DNA of 39,866 nucleotides from Streptomyces dysideae (GTDB taxonomy: Bacteria > Actinomycetota > Actinomycetes > Streptomycetales > Streptomycetaceae), in NCBI RefSeq assembly GCF_001514305.1, contig NZ_KQ949089.1, positions 171,869 through 211,734 on the forward strand, read 5' to 3'. Below the pieces are notes generated by a model. It ran no database searches and was not told where the DNA came from. It worked only from the letters and a program-made list of their open reading frames with translations. Made by a program: the position numbers and the translations under genes. How positions within the stretch are numbered: the first letter of the stretch is position 1; each line of letters starts with the position of its first letter. Positions 26,418-35,142 of the stretch are shown here, in pieces.

Positions 26418-27740
26418 TTGAGCAGCGCCGCGACCCGCCCCGCCGGCCAGGACCACCTCTGGTCGGTGGACGAACACCTTGAGGACGTCCTCGCGACCGT
26501 CCGCCCCCTCGAACCCATCGAGCTGCAGATCCTCGACGCCCAGGGCTGCGTCCTGGTCGAGGACGTCACGGTGCCGGTGTCGCTGCCGCCGTTCGACAAC
26601 AGCTCCATGGACGGGTACGCGGTGCGGGTCGCGGATGTCGCGGGAGCGAGCGAGGACTTCCCCGCCGTCCTGGAGGTCGTCGGGGACGTCGCGGCGGGCC
26701 AGGCCGACCTGCTCCAGGTGGGCCCCGGCCAGGCCGCCCGCATCATGACCGGCGCCCCGCTGCCGCCCGGCGCCGAGACCGTCGTCCCCGTCGAGTGGAC
26801 CGACGGGGGCCTCGGCGAGGGCCCGGTGACCGGGATGCGCGCCCGCAGCCTGGCCCCCGAGGGCGCCTACGGTCACGTGCACGTGTACCGGCCGGCCGAG
26901 GCACGCGCGCACGTGCGCGCCAAGGGCAGTGACGTGAAGGCCGGAGACCGCGCCCTCGAAGCCGGTACGGTCCTCGGGCCGCCACAGATCGGGCTGCTCG
27001 CCGCGATCGGGCGCGGCACGGTACGTGTGCGCCCGCGCCCGCGCGTGGTCGTCATGTCCACCGGCAGCGAACTCGTCCATCCCGACGAGGACCTGGGCAG
27101 CGGCCAGATCTACGACTCCAACAGCTTCGCCCTCACCGCGGCCGCGCGCGACGCCGGCGCCATCGCCTACCGCGTGGGTGCCGTCGCCGACGACGCCGAG
27201 ACGCTCCGGTCCGCCATCGAGGACCAGCTCGTCCGCGCCGACCTCGTGGTCACCACGGGCGGCGTGAGCGTCGGGGCGTACGACGTCGTCAAGGAGGCGC
27301 TGTCGTACGTCGGCGACGAGGACGAGGCGGGCAGCGGCATCGAGTTCCGCAAGCTCGCCATGCAGCCCGGCAAGCCCCAGGGCTTCGGCTCCATCGGCCC
27401 CGACCACACGCCGTTGCTCGCGCTCCCCGGCAACCCCGTCTCGTCGTACGTCTCCTTCGAGCTGTTCGTCCGCCCCGCGATCCGCACCCTGATGGGGCTC
27501 GAGGACGTCCACCGCCCCACCACGCGCGCGACCCTCACCGCGGACAAGGCGCTGACCTCGCCGAAGGGGCGCAGGCAGTTCCTGCGCGGGGCGTACGCCG
27601 ACGGCGCGGTCACGCCGGTCGGCGGGGCCGGATCGCACCTGGTCGCGGCCCTCGCGCACGCGGACGCGCTGATCGTCGTCCCCGAGGACGTGGAGACCGT
27701 CGAGCCCGGCACCGAAGTCCAGGTCGTCCTGCTCGGCTGA
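26418..27740 (+). CDS. glp: MoeA-like molybdotransferase / gephyrin-like Glp
   Basis: 440 aa from TTG 26418, 5 bp after galU. Family motifs: NSSMDGYAVRV, IMTGAPLPPGAETVV, VVVMSTGSELV, TTGGVSVGAYD, ALPGNPVSS, and a four-domain MoeA length. MoeA inserts molybdenum into molybdopterin. In Corynebacterium the MoeA-like Glp next to galU was shown to act in cell division with its membrane receptor GlpR. The sepX/glpR gene here is three genes downstream, so this paralog is a good Glp candidate; it could also serve Moco synthesis, as moaC and mogA follow. I cannot separate the two roles from sequence. Confidence 0.85.
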   Translation: MSSAATRPAGQDHLWSVDEHLEDVLATVRPLEPIELQILDAQGCVLVEDVTVPVSLPPFDNSSMDGYAVRVADVAGASEDFPAVLEVVGDVAAGQADLLQVGPGQAARIMTGAPLPPGAETVVPVEWTDGGLGEGPVTGMRARSLAPEGAYGHVHVYRPAEARAHVRAKGSDVKAGDRALEAGTVLGPPQIGLLAAIGRGTVRVRPRPRVVVMSTGSELVHPDEDLGSGQIYDSNSFALTAAARDAGAIAYRVGAVADDAETLRSAIEDQLVRADLVVTTGGVSVGAYDVVKEALSYVGDEDEAGSGIEFRKLAMQPGKPQGFGSIGPDHTPLLALPGNPVSSYVSFELFVRPAIRTLMGLEDVHRPTTRATLTADKALTSPKGRRQFLRGAYADGAVTPVGGAGSHLVAALAHADALIVVPEDVETVEPGTEVQVVLLG

Positions 27741-27870
27741 GCGCACGCGCGCGTGCCCGTCCACACGGCGGTCCTGCGCCGTTGCGCCTGCCGACTTGGC
27801 GGTACCGTGTCGCGCACAACAGGCCCCAGCGCCGCACCGCGACGGGCCCGGACCGGGAGCGCCACACGAC

Positions 27871-28383
27871 ATGACTGTGCCTTCCCGGGGGGAGACCCCC
27901 GGACCCCCTGTGCAGGACCGACTGACGCACATCGACGAGGCGGGCGCCGCCCGCATGGTCGACGTGTCCGGCAAGGACGTGACCGCGCGCACCGCCCGCG
28001 CCAGCGGTCGCGTCCTCGTCTCGCCCCGCGTGGTCGAGCTGCTGCGCGGCGAGGGGATGCCCAAGGGGGACGCCCTCGCCACCGCGCGCATCGCGGGCAT
28101 CATGGGCGCCAAACGGACCCCGGACCTGATCCCGCTGTGCCACCCCTTGTCGGTGTCCGGTGTGAAACTGGACCTGTCGGTCGCGGACGACGCCGTGGAG
28201 ATCCTGGCCACGGTGAAGACGACGGACCGCACGGGCGTCGAGATGGAGGCCCTCACCGCGGTCTCCGTCGCCGCGCTCACCGTGATCGACATGGTCAAGG
28301 CGGTCGACAAGGGAGCGGTCATCACGGACGTCCGGGTGGAGGAGAAGACGGGCGGCAAGTCGGGCCACTGGAGCCGGGCGTGA
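27871..28383 (+). CDS. moaC: Cyclic pyranopterin monophosphate synthase
   Basis: 170 aa from ATG 27871 (MTVPSRGETP); the open frame upstream to 27796 is poorly conserved. It performs the second step of molybdopterin synthesis after MoaA. Family sequence: RLTHIDEAGAARMVDVSGK, AARIAGI-like ATARIAGIMGAKRT, PLCHPLSVSGVK, VKTTDRTGVEMEALTAV. The 130-bp gap after glp contains a possible promoter (TACCGT -10 with CGTTGC 17 bp upstream), so it may be partly independent. Its stop overlaps the next gene. Confidence 0.94.
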   Translation: MTVPSRGETPGPPVQDRLTHIDEAGAARMVDVSGKDVTARTARASGRVLVSPRVVELLRGEGMPKGDALATARIAGIMGAKRTPDLIPLCHPLSVSGVKLDLSVADDAVEILATVKTTDRTGVEMEALTAVSVAALTVIDMVKAVDKGAVITDVRVEEKTGGKSGHWSRA

Positions 28384-28916
28384 ACGCCGGGCCGCACGCC
28401 GGGGACGCCGCGCCCACGCCGTACCGTGCACTGGTCGTGACCGCCTCCAACCGCGCTGCCGCCGGGGTCTACGAGGACAAGGGCGGCCCGCTGATCGCCG
28501 AGGGCCTCAGGGGCGTCGGGTTCGATGTGGAGGGGCCGCAGATCGTCCCCGACGGGGACCCGGTGGAGGCCGCTCTGCGCGCCGGTGTCGACGCCGGGTA
28601 CGACGTCGTCGTCACGACCGGCGGTACGGGCATCTCGCCCACCGACCGTACGCCGGAGGCGACCCGGGCGGTGATCGACTACGAGGTGCCGGGCATTGCC
28701 GAGGCCATCCGGGCGTTCGGACGGGAGAAGGTACCGACCGCGGTGCTGGCGCGGGGTCTGGCGGGAGTGGCGGGGCGCACGCTCGTCGTCAATCTGCCGG
28801 GTTCCACTGGCGGGGTGAAGGACGGACTGGCCGTTCTGGAGCCCCTGCTGGTGCATGCCGTCGACCAGATCCGCGGCGGTGACCACGCGAGACCCAGCAG
28901 TGGGGGTGCGAGCTGA
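28380..28916 (+). CDS. mogA: MogA/MoaB-type molybdopterin adenylyltransferase
   Basis: 178 aa from GTG 28380, which overlaps the moaC stop (GTGA), so translation is coupled. The family core YRALVVTASNRAAAGVYEDK and TTGGTGISPTDRTPEATRAV are intact, with NLPGSTGGVKDGL near the end. It adenylylates molybdopterin before metal insertion by MoeA. Its place between moaC and the GNAT gene supports a Moco context for this operon. Confidence 0.93.
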   Translation: MNAGPHAGDAAPTPYRALVVTASNRAAAGVYEDKGGPLIAEGLRGVGFDVEGPQIVPDGDPVEAALRAGVDAGYDVVVTTGGTGISPTDRTPEATRAVIDYEVPGIAEAIRAFGREKVPTAVLARGLAGVAGRTLVVNLPGSTGGVKDGLAVLEPLLVHAVDQIRGGDHARPSSGGAS

Positions 28917-28936
28917 ACAGCCCATCCTGGCCCGTC

Positions 28937-29617
28937 GTGCTGACGGACGGCGATGTCGTCCTCAGGCCGATAAAGATGCGCGACCAGCGGGCCTGGCGCG
29001 AGGTCAACCGGCGCAACCGTGACTGGCTGCGCCCCTGGGAGGCGACCATTCCGCCGCCCACGCCCAGCGGGCCGATCGCGCACCGGCCGACCTACCGCCA
29101 GATGGTCCGGCACCTGCGGGCGGAGGCGAACGCCGGCCGGATGCTGCCGTTCGTCATCGAGTACCAGGGGCGGCTGGTGGGACAGCTGACGGTCGCCGGA
29201 ATCACCTGGGGCTCGATGTGCTCGGGGCACGTCGGCTACTGGGTGGACGAGTCCGTGGCCGGCCGCGGGGTGATGCCGACGGCTGTCGCGCTCGTCGCGG
29301 ACCACTGTTTCCGGAGCGTCGGACTGCACCGCATCGAGGTCTGCATTCGCCCCGAGAACGGGCCGAGCCGCCGGGTCGTGGAGAAACTCGGATTCCGCGA
29401 GGAGGGGCTGCGCCCGCGTTATCTCCACATCGACGGGGCCTGGCGCGACCACCTCGTGTTCGCACTCACCGCGGAAGAGGTGCCCGAAGGGTTGCTGAGC
29501 CGCTGGCACCGGGCACGCTCACAGAGGACGCCGCACAGCGCCCCCCAGGGTGATTCGCACGACAGTTCGCATAACGGCCCACGGAACCCGCAGAACACGC
29601 CAGGGAATCCCGCCTAG
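28937..29617 (+). CDS. GNAT N-acetyltransferase (RimJ-like)
   Basis: 226 aa from GTG 28937. A better start may be the CTG at 28913, which would overlap the mogA stop and add NSPSWPVV before LTDGDVVLRPIKMRD. GNAT motifs: GHVGYWVDESVAGRGVMPTA (acetyl-CoA site), CFRSVGLHRIEV, ENGPSRRVVEKLGFREEG. RimJ-type enzymes acetylate protein N-termini (for example ribosomal protein S5); the target here is not known. The last about 40 residues are a Ser/Asn/Pro-rich tail. Confidence 0.9.
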   Translation: MLTDGDVVLRPIKMRDQRAWREVNRRNRDWLRPWEATIPPPTPSGPIAHRPTYRQMVRHLRAEANAGRMLPFVIEYQGRLVGQLTVAGITWGSMCSGHVGYWVDESVAGRGVMPTAVALVADHCFRSVGLHRIEVCIRPENGPSRRVVEKLGFREEGLRPRYLHIDGAWRDHLVFALTAEEVPEGLLSRWHRARSQRTPHSAPQGDSHDSSHNGPRNPQNTPGNPA

Positions 29618-29802
29618 CCCGAGAAATTGAATAAGTGTTCGAAATTGATCGGCTCATGACCGTCTCGTGGCATTAAATTCGCACCCGCGGTGGGCTGCTG
29701 ATCACATCGGTCACAAAAAAAGCTCGAAATATCAGCCAGATCGTGCGACACACCGGCTCAATTGGCAGATGGCCTCACGCAAACCCCTCTACCGTGTGAG
29801 GC
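29618..29802 (+). promoter_or_regulatory. AT-richer upstream region of sepX (185 bp)
   Basis: This stretch has clearly lower GC than its surroundings (for example AAATTGAATAAGTG and CACAAAAAAAGCTCGAAATA), without an ORF. This marks it as the promoter region of the sepX-like gene and perhaps the end of the upstream operon. No clear -35/-10 pair or known operator was found. Confidence 0.4.
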
Positions 29803-31104
29803 GTGAGCAGCAGCGGCCTCATCTACGCAGTCATTGTCGGGGCCTGGGCCGCCTACTTGGTGCCGATGTGGCTCCGTAGGCAGGACGAGCTGAACGAGGC
29901 CCGTCCGACGGAACGCTTCAGCACGGCCATCCGGTTGCTGTCCGGACGGGCGGGGATGGAGCGCCGGTACGCCAAGGACCTGCGCGCGCGTTCCACCGAA
30001 GAGGGGGAGCCCAGCGCCGAGCAACCGGGCGACGTCACCGAGTCGGTGGACGTCCGGGCCTTCGCCATGCCTCCGACCCGTCCGCAGACTCAGGCGGCGG
30101 CTCAGGCGCCGGCGCAGGTCAAGGCACGGGTCCAGCCTCAGGCGCATGCGCCGGGGAGCCCGGAGCCGGAGCGCGAACCGGTGCGTGAATCAGTGCGCGA
30201 ACCAACAACCGCGCCAGCGCCCCAAGCCGGCCACGCGTCGGCGCGCAAGGCGCAGAAGCGGGCGCCCGCTGTCCGGCGCACGCCCGCCGCGGAGGCGGCT
30301 GCAGCGCGCGCGCGGCGCACAAAGGTGCTCGCGCGCCGCCGGCGCACCACCGTAGTGCTCTTCCTCGCCTTCACGCTGGGCGCGATCGTCGCCGCCGTCG
30401 GGGGGCTCGCGTTCCTGTGGGCGCCCGGCGTGCCCGCCGTGCTGCTCAGCGGGTACATCGCGTATCTGCGTTCGCAGGAACGCCGCCGATTCGCCTACCA
30501 GATGGACCGCCGCCGGGCCGAGGTCGCGGCGCAGCGACTGCGGGAGCGTGCGCGCCAGCCACGCCGGCGCACCTCCGCCGACGTCAGCGCGGGCGCGGAC
30601 GCCGACGAGCCCGACGAAGGGCCCGAGCCGGAGACGGACACCGGTCTCTCGGCGCTCGCCGCCGACCGGCGGGCGCTCGTCGAGCAGACCGATCACGCGG
30701 AGTGGGTCGACCAGCAGCGCGAGCGGCAGCGGCGGCCGGGGCACGGGGACAGCTGGGAGCCCGTGCCGGTGCCGTTGCCGACGTACGTGACCGCGCCGGT
30801 CGCGCCGCGGGCCACCTCCGACGTGGACCTCGGGGCGCCGGACGCGTGGAGCTCGGCACGGTCGAGCCCTGTCGCCCGGGACCGGGAGGCGGGGACTGAC
30901 GCGGGCTCGGGCTCCGAGGCCGGGGACGGATCCGCGCAGGGCTCCGAGCCGGGAGACGCGGGCCGCGGAGAGGAGAAGGCCGACGGGGACGGTCGTAGTG
31001 ACGCCCGCCGGGCCGCTTCCGCTCGGCGGGCTCGGGAGCGTGGTCGCACGCCGCTGTTCGACCAGTACGAGGACGGCGAACGGCCGCGCGCGGCCAACGA
31101 GTAG
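29803..31104 (+). CDS. sepX: Divisome membrane protein SepX/GlpR
   Basis: 433 aa. N-terminal helix (about 5-24, GLIYAVIVGAWAAYLVPMWL) is followed by the conserved cytoplasmic start RRQDELNEARPTERFSTAIR, a disordered Pro/Ala/Glu-rich region (about 60-170), two further TM helices (about 183-203 and 205-222) and a long acidic tail. SepX is needed for cell division and sporulation septa in Streptomyces and GlpR is its corynebacterial homolog and receptor for Glp. The conserved neighbourhood galU-glp-...-sepX supports the call; this knowledge is from the literature, not measured here. Confidence 0.88.
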   Translation: MSSSGLIYAVIVGAWAAYLVPMWLRRQDELNEARPTERFSTAIRLLSGRAGMERRYAKDLRARSTEEGEPSAEQPGDVTESVDVRAFAMPPTRPQTQAAAQAPAQVKARVQPQAHAPGSPEPEREPVRESVREPTTAPAPQAGHASARKAQKRAPAVRRTPAAEAAAARARRTKVLARRRRTTVVLFLAFTLGAIVAAVGGLAFLWAPGVPAVLLSGYIAYLRSQERRRFAYQMDRRRAEVAAQRLRERARQPRRRTSADVSAGADADEPDEGPEPETDTGLSALAADRRALVEQTDHAEWVDQQRERQRRPGHGDSWEPVPVPLPTYVTAPVAPRATSDVDLGAPDAWSSARSSPVARDREAGTDAGSGSEAGDGSAQGSEPGDAGRGEEKADGDGRSDARRAASARRARERGRTPLFDQYEDGERPRAANE

Positions 31105-31177
31105 CCGTCCCGTACCCCGTCACCACCCCCACCAGCCCGCCTGTCAGGTCCGCCCGTCGGCGAGGCAGGGAACGGAT

Positions 31178-31207
31178 TTCCAAGCAGCCCGATCGGGGTG
31201 CTAAGGT
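31178..31207 (+). promoter_or_regulatory. Possible promoter of the tRNA-Ala gene
   Basis: TTCCAA (31178-31183) and TAAGGT (31202-31207) with an 18-bp spacer precede the tRNA by 14 bp. The spacing fits a sigma-70-like promoter; the -35 match is weak. Confidence 0.35.
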
Positions 31208-31221
31208 TTCACTCGTTGCAA

Positions 31222-31295
31222 GGGCCTGTGGCGCAGTCTGGTAGCGCACCTCGTTCGCATCGAGGGGGTCTGGGGTTCAAATCCCCACAGGTCCA
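31222..31295 (+). tRNA. tRNA-Ala (anticodon CGC)
   Basis: A 74-nt cloverleaf: acceptor stem GGGCCTG / CAGGTCC containing the alanine identity pair G3-U70, D-arm, anticodon arm CCTCG-TTCGCAT-CGAGG with anticodon CGC at 31256-31258 (reads GCG), and a T-arm with GTTCAAAT. The discriminator is A and the CCA end is not encoded. The sequence after it (31300 onward) changes to accessory-like genes. Confidence 0.94.
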
Positions 31296-31337
31296 CCGCA
31301 GGGCCGTTCACGAGTTAGCTCGTTAGGCGGTTCACGA

Positions 31338-31370
31338 GATCCCGTCCGATCACTTCGATCGGGCGGGATC
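31338..31370 (+). terminator. Hairpin after tRNA-Ala
   Basis: GATCCCGTCCGATC (31338-31351) pairs with GATCGGGCGGGATC (31357-31370) with one G-T pair and a 5-nt loop, 43 nt past the tRNA. Two copies of GTTCACGAG lie just before it at 31310 and 31330. Confidence 0.7.
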
Positions 31371-31528
31371 CCTGCGTTTCTGGGCTGTGGGGGAGGTCTG
31401 GGTGCGGGTCGCGGGGCGGTGCGGCGGGCAGGCCGCGCGTTCCCGCTTGCGCCCGGGCACGGGGGAGCACGCCGATCGGGGTGATCAGCGTGGCTGAGGT
31501 GATGTGGAGTTGTCCCGCGCGGGTTTGG

Positions 31529-32380
31529 TCAGCGGACGCGTGGGGGTGGTGGGCGTCCGGTGGGTGCGTCGCGTGTCACGGCGGGGATGGTGTGTGGTGG
31601 CAGCGGGCCGCTGGCGTCGAAGTCGGCGTCGGTGAGTTCGTCGGGGCTGTCGCGTTCGGTGAGCCAGGTCTCCAGGACGGTCAGATTGGCGACGGTGAGC
31701 ATGACAGCAAGGAGGAGGGCCTGGGCTACTTGGCCGGGGGCGGGCCGGTGCTTGGGGTTGCCGATGTCGAGTTTCCCGCTCTTGAACCGCCCGTTAGCAC
31801 CTTCGTTGTGGCTGCGGATGGGGCGGTAGGTGTTGATCCAGGACGTGTGCAGGTAGTGGACGTCCTGGCGGTACTTGGCCACACGCCAGTCGGCTGCCTC
31901 GGCGTCGGCGGGCACAGTGATCGAACCCGCGCAGCACACCTCGGGCAGCGTCTTCTTCGGCGGCGGCGTGAAGCGTTCGGCCTCAGAGATGTGGATGGTG
32001 GGGCGGGCTGCCGCGTGGGTGGTCCGGACTCGGGGTTCGCTCAGGTCAACGACCCGGGCGGGCATCGTGGTGGGCGTGCGGGGCTGCAGCCGGTCGCGTC
32101 GGGCGCAGTTGACCGAGGGGGACGGACCGGAGGCGGGGCATGGAATGCGGATCGCCCCGCGGGCATCGGGCCCCTGTTTGAGCTTGAAGTGGTACGACTC
32201 GCGGGCCTCGATCTTCTCGGTGAGTTCGTCGCCGGGGGGGCACGGATGGTGTCGTCGCCGACACCGGTGGTGGCGGCGCGCTGCGGGCCACTCGGAACCG
32301 GTGGCCGCAACATGGCGTGTACCTGTGGGACCCTCGTGGCCACCCTGGCCGCAGACTGCCTGGGCCCCCACGAACTGCAC
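31529..32380 (-). pseudogene. Fragment of an actinobacterial transposase-like (DDE/ICE-associated) protein, probably frameshifted
   Basis: The minus strand holds a block that reads well from about 32230 down to the stop at 31529: KIEARESYHFKLKQGPDARG, then HTSWINTYRPIRSHNEGANG, RFKSGKLDIGNPKHRPAPGQ, and a hydrophobic Ala/Leu/Val stretch. From memory this is the C-terminal half of a large transposase-like protein found in actinobacterial integrative elements. Nothing good lies upstream in the same frame. A second minus frame reads GVGDDTIRAPP up to a run of seven C (32234-32240 on plus), and joining the frames there gives a sensible continuation, so a 1-nt slip is likely. The N-terminal half is missing. 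It follows tRNA-Ala, a typical integration site. Confidence 0.5.
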
Positions 32381-32617
32381 GTCGATCCCGTCCGTATCTA
32401 CGCATACACGGCCGACTCGCCAACGTGATCGCGGATGATCGCTTGGAGGCCGCAGCGACGGGGACTATTCCGAGGGAAACCTGATCACTCCACGGGAAAC
32501 GACCGGCTGGCCCACCTTCCAGCAGTTTCGCGACCGCGTGATCGAGCCCACTCGCTGACCGCTGCCGCACGGTAGGCCACCATGCACCACGTCGGCTGGC
32601 CACCGGCTCACCAGGTC
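32381..32617. other. No gene seen (237 bp)
   Basis: Between the transposase-like fragment and the next gene's stop no frame looks coding and no hairpin, tRNA or clear promoter was found. Confidence 0.4.
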
Positions 32618-33835
32618 TCACCAATCCACTGCCGCGCTGACGTCCTCCATAATGAGGTCTGGTAGGACGGCCAGTGCGAGATCTCGTGGGGCCACATGGG
32701 GGCTGGCAGCCCGCTCTGCCGCTTGGGGCAGCCAGGACGAAACACGGCTCACAGCATCGCTCAAGGCAGTGCGGTTGCCCGCGAGTAGCGCTGCCACGAG
32801 CGCAAGGACGTCCGCTCTGCGTCCCTCCGGCGCCGGCAGCTCGATCAGCCGGGCCGGGGCCGGCACGTCCCGGATTCCACAGGCTGCTGCGAGAGCGGCG
32901 AGAACGAAGCGAGCAGCATCACCCTCGTCGTCCCAGCGCGCTAGGAGGCGCGGCAACGCCTGACCGATGGCGTGGCGCGTCAGGTAGTCGGCCGCGCCCT
33001 CCTGCCACGTTCCGCCGAGAGCGGCGGTGCGGTCCGCCAGAGAGACCGCTGAGGCTGGGCCTGTGACGGCGAGCCGCAGCAGATCGCCGAGCAGGACGAT
33101 CCGAGTGCTCTCAGGCACATCGTCGTCACAGGCCAGCTCGACCATGAACGGGACGGCTTCGACCGTGCTGTCCGTGCAGGTGCCTTGGTGGGCCACAGCA
33201 TCCGCGAGATCGCCGAGGAACTCACCCGTCGACCCATAGGGCTCGCCGAACGCGAACTCCTCATCGAGCAGCCACCCCACGGCATCCGGAACGTCCTCTG
33301 CGCTGCCGTACATGCACTCTGCGACCGCCACCACGGCCTGGACCACCGCTGCGGGTTCACCGACCTCACTGCTCTTCCACAGCGGACCGGCCGGAGGCCG
33401 CGCGGGATCCTTGGGCAGAGGACTCGGAAGGGCGACGTCAGCGCCGGCCCGCTCATGGACCAGGCCGTCCCGTGTGAAGACTCCTTCGAGAGTCGCGGCA
33501 TGCCCCTCGCTGTACCCCTGCTGGAAACCGCTGTGGGCACGGGCCGCGCTGGCCACCCGAATCCGTTCACTCCGGAAGAACGGCTCGAGAGCCATCCGCT
33601 CGTACCCGCTGTAGATGGCCAGCGAGAAGACCTGCCACCACCCCTCCAGCTCCGGGTCCATCGACGGCCTGCCGTACCAGAAGTTCGACGGAACGATCCG
33701 GAAGTGGTCCTGGGCGCGCACTGCCGTCAGACGGTGCCCCATCCCGGACAGCTCAGCCGCGGCGGCGCGGGCAGCGTCCTCGCTCGGCAGGCTCAGCGTG
33801 TACTGGACTCCCCAGGCGGGAGGCGTGGAGGCCAT
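32618..33835 (-). CDS. RraB-like N-domain plus HEAT-like protein, function unknown
   Basis: 405 aa from ATG 33835, which overlaps the stop of the DUF1963 gene by one base (TGATG), so translation is coupled. The N-terminal about 115 residues (WGVQYTLSLPSEDAARAAAAEL, then SERIRVASAARA) resemble the small alpha/beta fold of RraB-type proteins; this is a weak impression. The C-terminal half is a repeated helical, Ala/Leu-rich part that looks like HEAT or armadillo repeats. It could be an immunity protein given its neighbours, but no toxin is visible. Confidence 0.6.
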   Translation of the reverse strand: MASTPPAWGVQYTLSLPSEDAARAAAAELSGMGHRLTAVRAQDHFRIVPSNFWYGRPSMDPELEGWWQVFSLAIYSGYERMALEPFFRSERIRVASAARAHSGFQQGYSEGHAATLEGVFTRDGLVHERAGADVALPSPLPKDPARPPAGPLWKSSEVGEPAAVVQAVVAVAECMYGSAEDVPDAVGWLLDEEFAFGEPYGSTGEFLGDLADAVAHQGTCTDSTVEAVPFMVELACDDDVPESTRIVLLGDLLRLAVTGPASAVSLADRTAALGGTWQEGAADYLTRHAIGQALPRLLARWDDEGDAARFVLAALAAACGIRDVPAPARLIELPAPEGRRADVLALVAALLAGNRTALSDAVSRVSSWLPQAAERAASPHVAPRDLALAVLPDLIMEDVSAAVDW

Positions 33836-34701
33836 CAGCTGCACTGCCAGGTGAACATCGCCCGCTCGAAGCGCCGCTCGGCCAGGTCCTCCGGGCGGAT
33901 CAGCCAGTACAGGGCTCCGGCATCGCCCCACATCATGTCCGCGGCGTGCTCGCTGTCGAACTGGGTCAGCAACACCCAGTTGCCCGCTTCCTCGGACAGC
34001 CGCGGGTCGTCCCAGGGCACCTCGCCGTCCAGGACCGCCTCCGCGATCTCGATCTCGACCGGGTTCTGCACCGAGTGAGCGTGGCCCCCGATCTGGTGCC
34101 CTACCTCGTCGTCGAACTCCCACAGCGCGTCGAGGAACTCCTGTGAGCAGACGGGGTGGTCGTACCGGTTCCCCAGCGGGGCACCCGGGGCGAAGGCGGC
34201 CCGTACGGACGGATGCCAGGGCTCGGTCGCCGTCATCTCCACCCGAGCCGCCAGCGGAACCGCCGGATACGGCTTGAGCCTGGCAGGCGTCCCACGCTCA
34301 GCCACCTCCTCGTCAGTCGCCACATAGAGCACGCGGGCGCCCGCCCAGCTCTCCCGGTTCTCAGCAAGGACGAGAGCTTCACCGTCGTCCAGCTGCCCGT
34401 CGAAGTAGAAGAACAGCAGCGTCCCCGCCGCGGGCAGATCAATGTCCAGCGCAGCCGTCGGCAGGCGTCCGCAGTCGATCGAGGCGACGAAAGAGAGCGG
34501 ACCGCGCCCATCCCACACCGGCCACTCCACATCGACCGGCAAGGACGGGAGGCCGCCGAGCCGACCGACGCCATCGTCAGAGCCGCCCGCTGCCTCCAGA
34601 CGCACACCAGGGCGAAGCAGACCAACCCACTTCTCGGCAATCTCCGGTGAAAGATGCTGCAAGGCGAGAGCCCGAAGGGCATCGCGAGAACCATGTGTCA
34701 T
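33835..34701 (-). CDS. DUF1963 (YwqG-like) protein
   Basis: 288 aa from ATG 34701; in-frame ATG 34731 is ten codons upstream. The DUF1963 pattern is visible: GRLGGLPSLPVDVEWPVW, LSFVASIDCG, LLFFYFDGQLDDGEA, then HPVCSQEFLDAL and WVLLTQFDSE, ending ALYWLIRPEDLAERRFE. YwqG proteins have no established biochemical activity; in actinobacteria they are frequent in small clusters of immunity-like genes. It is followed by and coupled to the HEAT-like gene. Confidence 0.85.
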   Translation of the reverse strand: MTHGSRDALRALALQHLSPEIAEKWVGLLRPGVRLEAAGGSDDGVGRLGGLPSLPVDVEWPVWDGRGPLSFVASIDCGRLPTAALDIDLPAAGTLLFFYFDGQLDDGEALVLAENRESWAGARVLYVATDEEVAERGTPARLKPYPAVPLAARVEMTATEPWHPSVRAAFAPGAPLGNRYDHPVCSQEFLDALWEFDDEVGHQIGGHAHSVQNPVEIEIAEAVLDGEVPWDDPRLSEEAGNWVLLTQFDSEHAADMMWGDAGALYWLIRPEDLAERRFERAMFTWQCS

Positions 34702-34917
34702 GCGCCCGATCATCCACGGCACCACCGACACAGACCTCGGCAGCCCTCCCGCGGCACGCTCACCGGCTCAGCCCACCGTCGTGGACCTCGAGACAACGGC
34801 CACACACCCTCCCTCCCAGTGCTACCGCTACGTGACCTCGCCGGGTTCAAGAGTTCGCGTCTCCGCTTCAGATCAGTCTCCCGACCTGCGACCACTCCCT
34901 CGCCGCAGGCTCAGCGC
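34702..34917. other. Divergent promoter region, no gene seen (216 bp)
   Basis: This separates the DUF1963 gene (minus) from the broken barstar-family gene (plus). Some open frames exist but none has recognisable sequence. It presumably carries promoters for both sides. Confidence 0.35.
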
Positions 34918-35142
34918 ATGCCGACCGAGAACCACCACCAGGACGCCGTCAAGCACTGGCAGGACTGCACAGATGTATACGACTTCCTGGACCAGATCCG
35001 TCTCCGCCCGGTATGTGGCTGCCCGGCGGCTCACTCCAACACCTGCAGTCCACGCTCATCGGCTACCAGGTAGCCCTCGGCGTGCACTCCATCGACGACC
35101 CCTGCGACTTCTGGCCTGGCGGAGCCTTCAACCAATGGCTAG

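Noticed and set aside
27742..27755. Alternating GC palindrome (GCACGCGCGCGTGC) after glp as a terminator
   Set aside because: It is a short self-complementary stretch without a loop and is as likely to be random in such GC-rich DNA.
31481..32428. Open frame on the plus strand over the transposase-like fragment
   Set aside because: Its translation is Gly/Val-rich without motifs, while the minus strand reads as a recognisable fragment.
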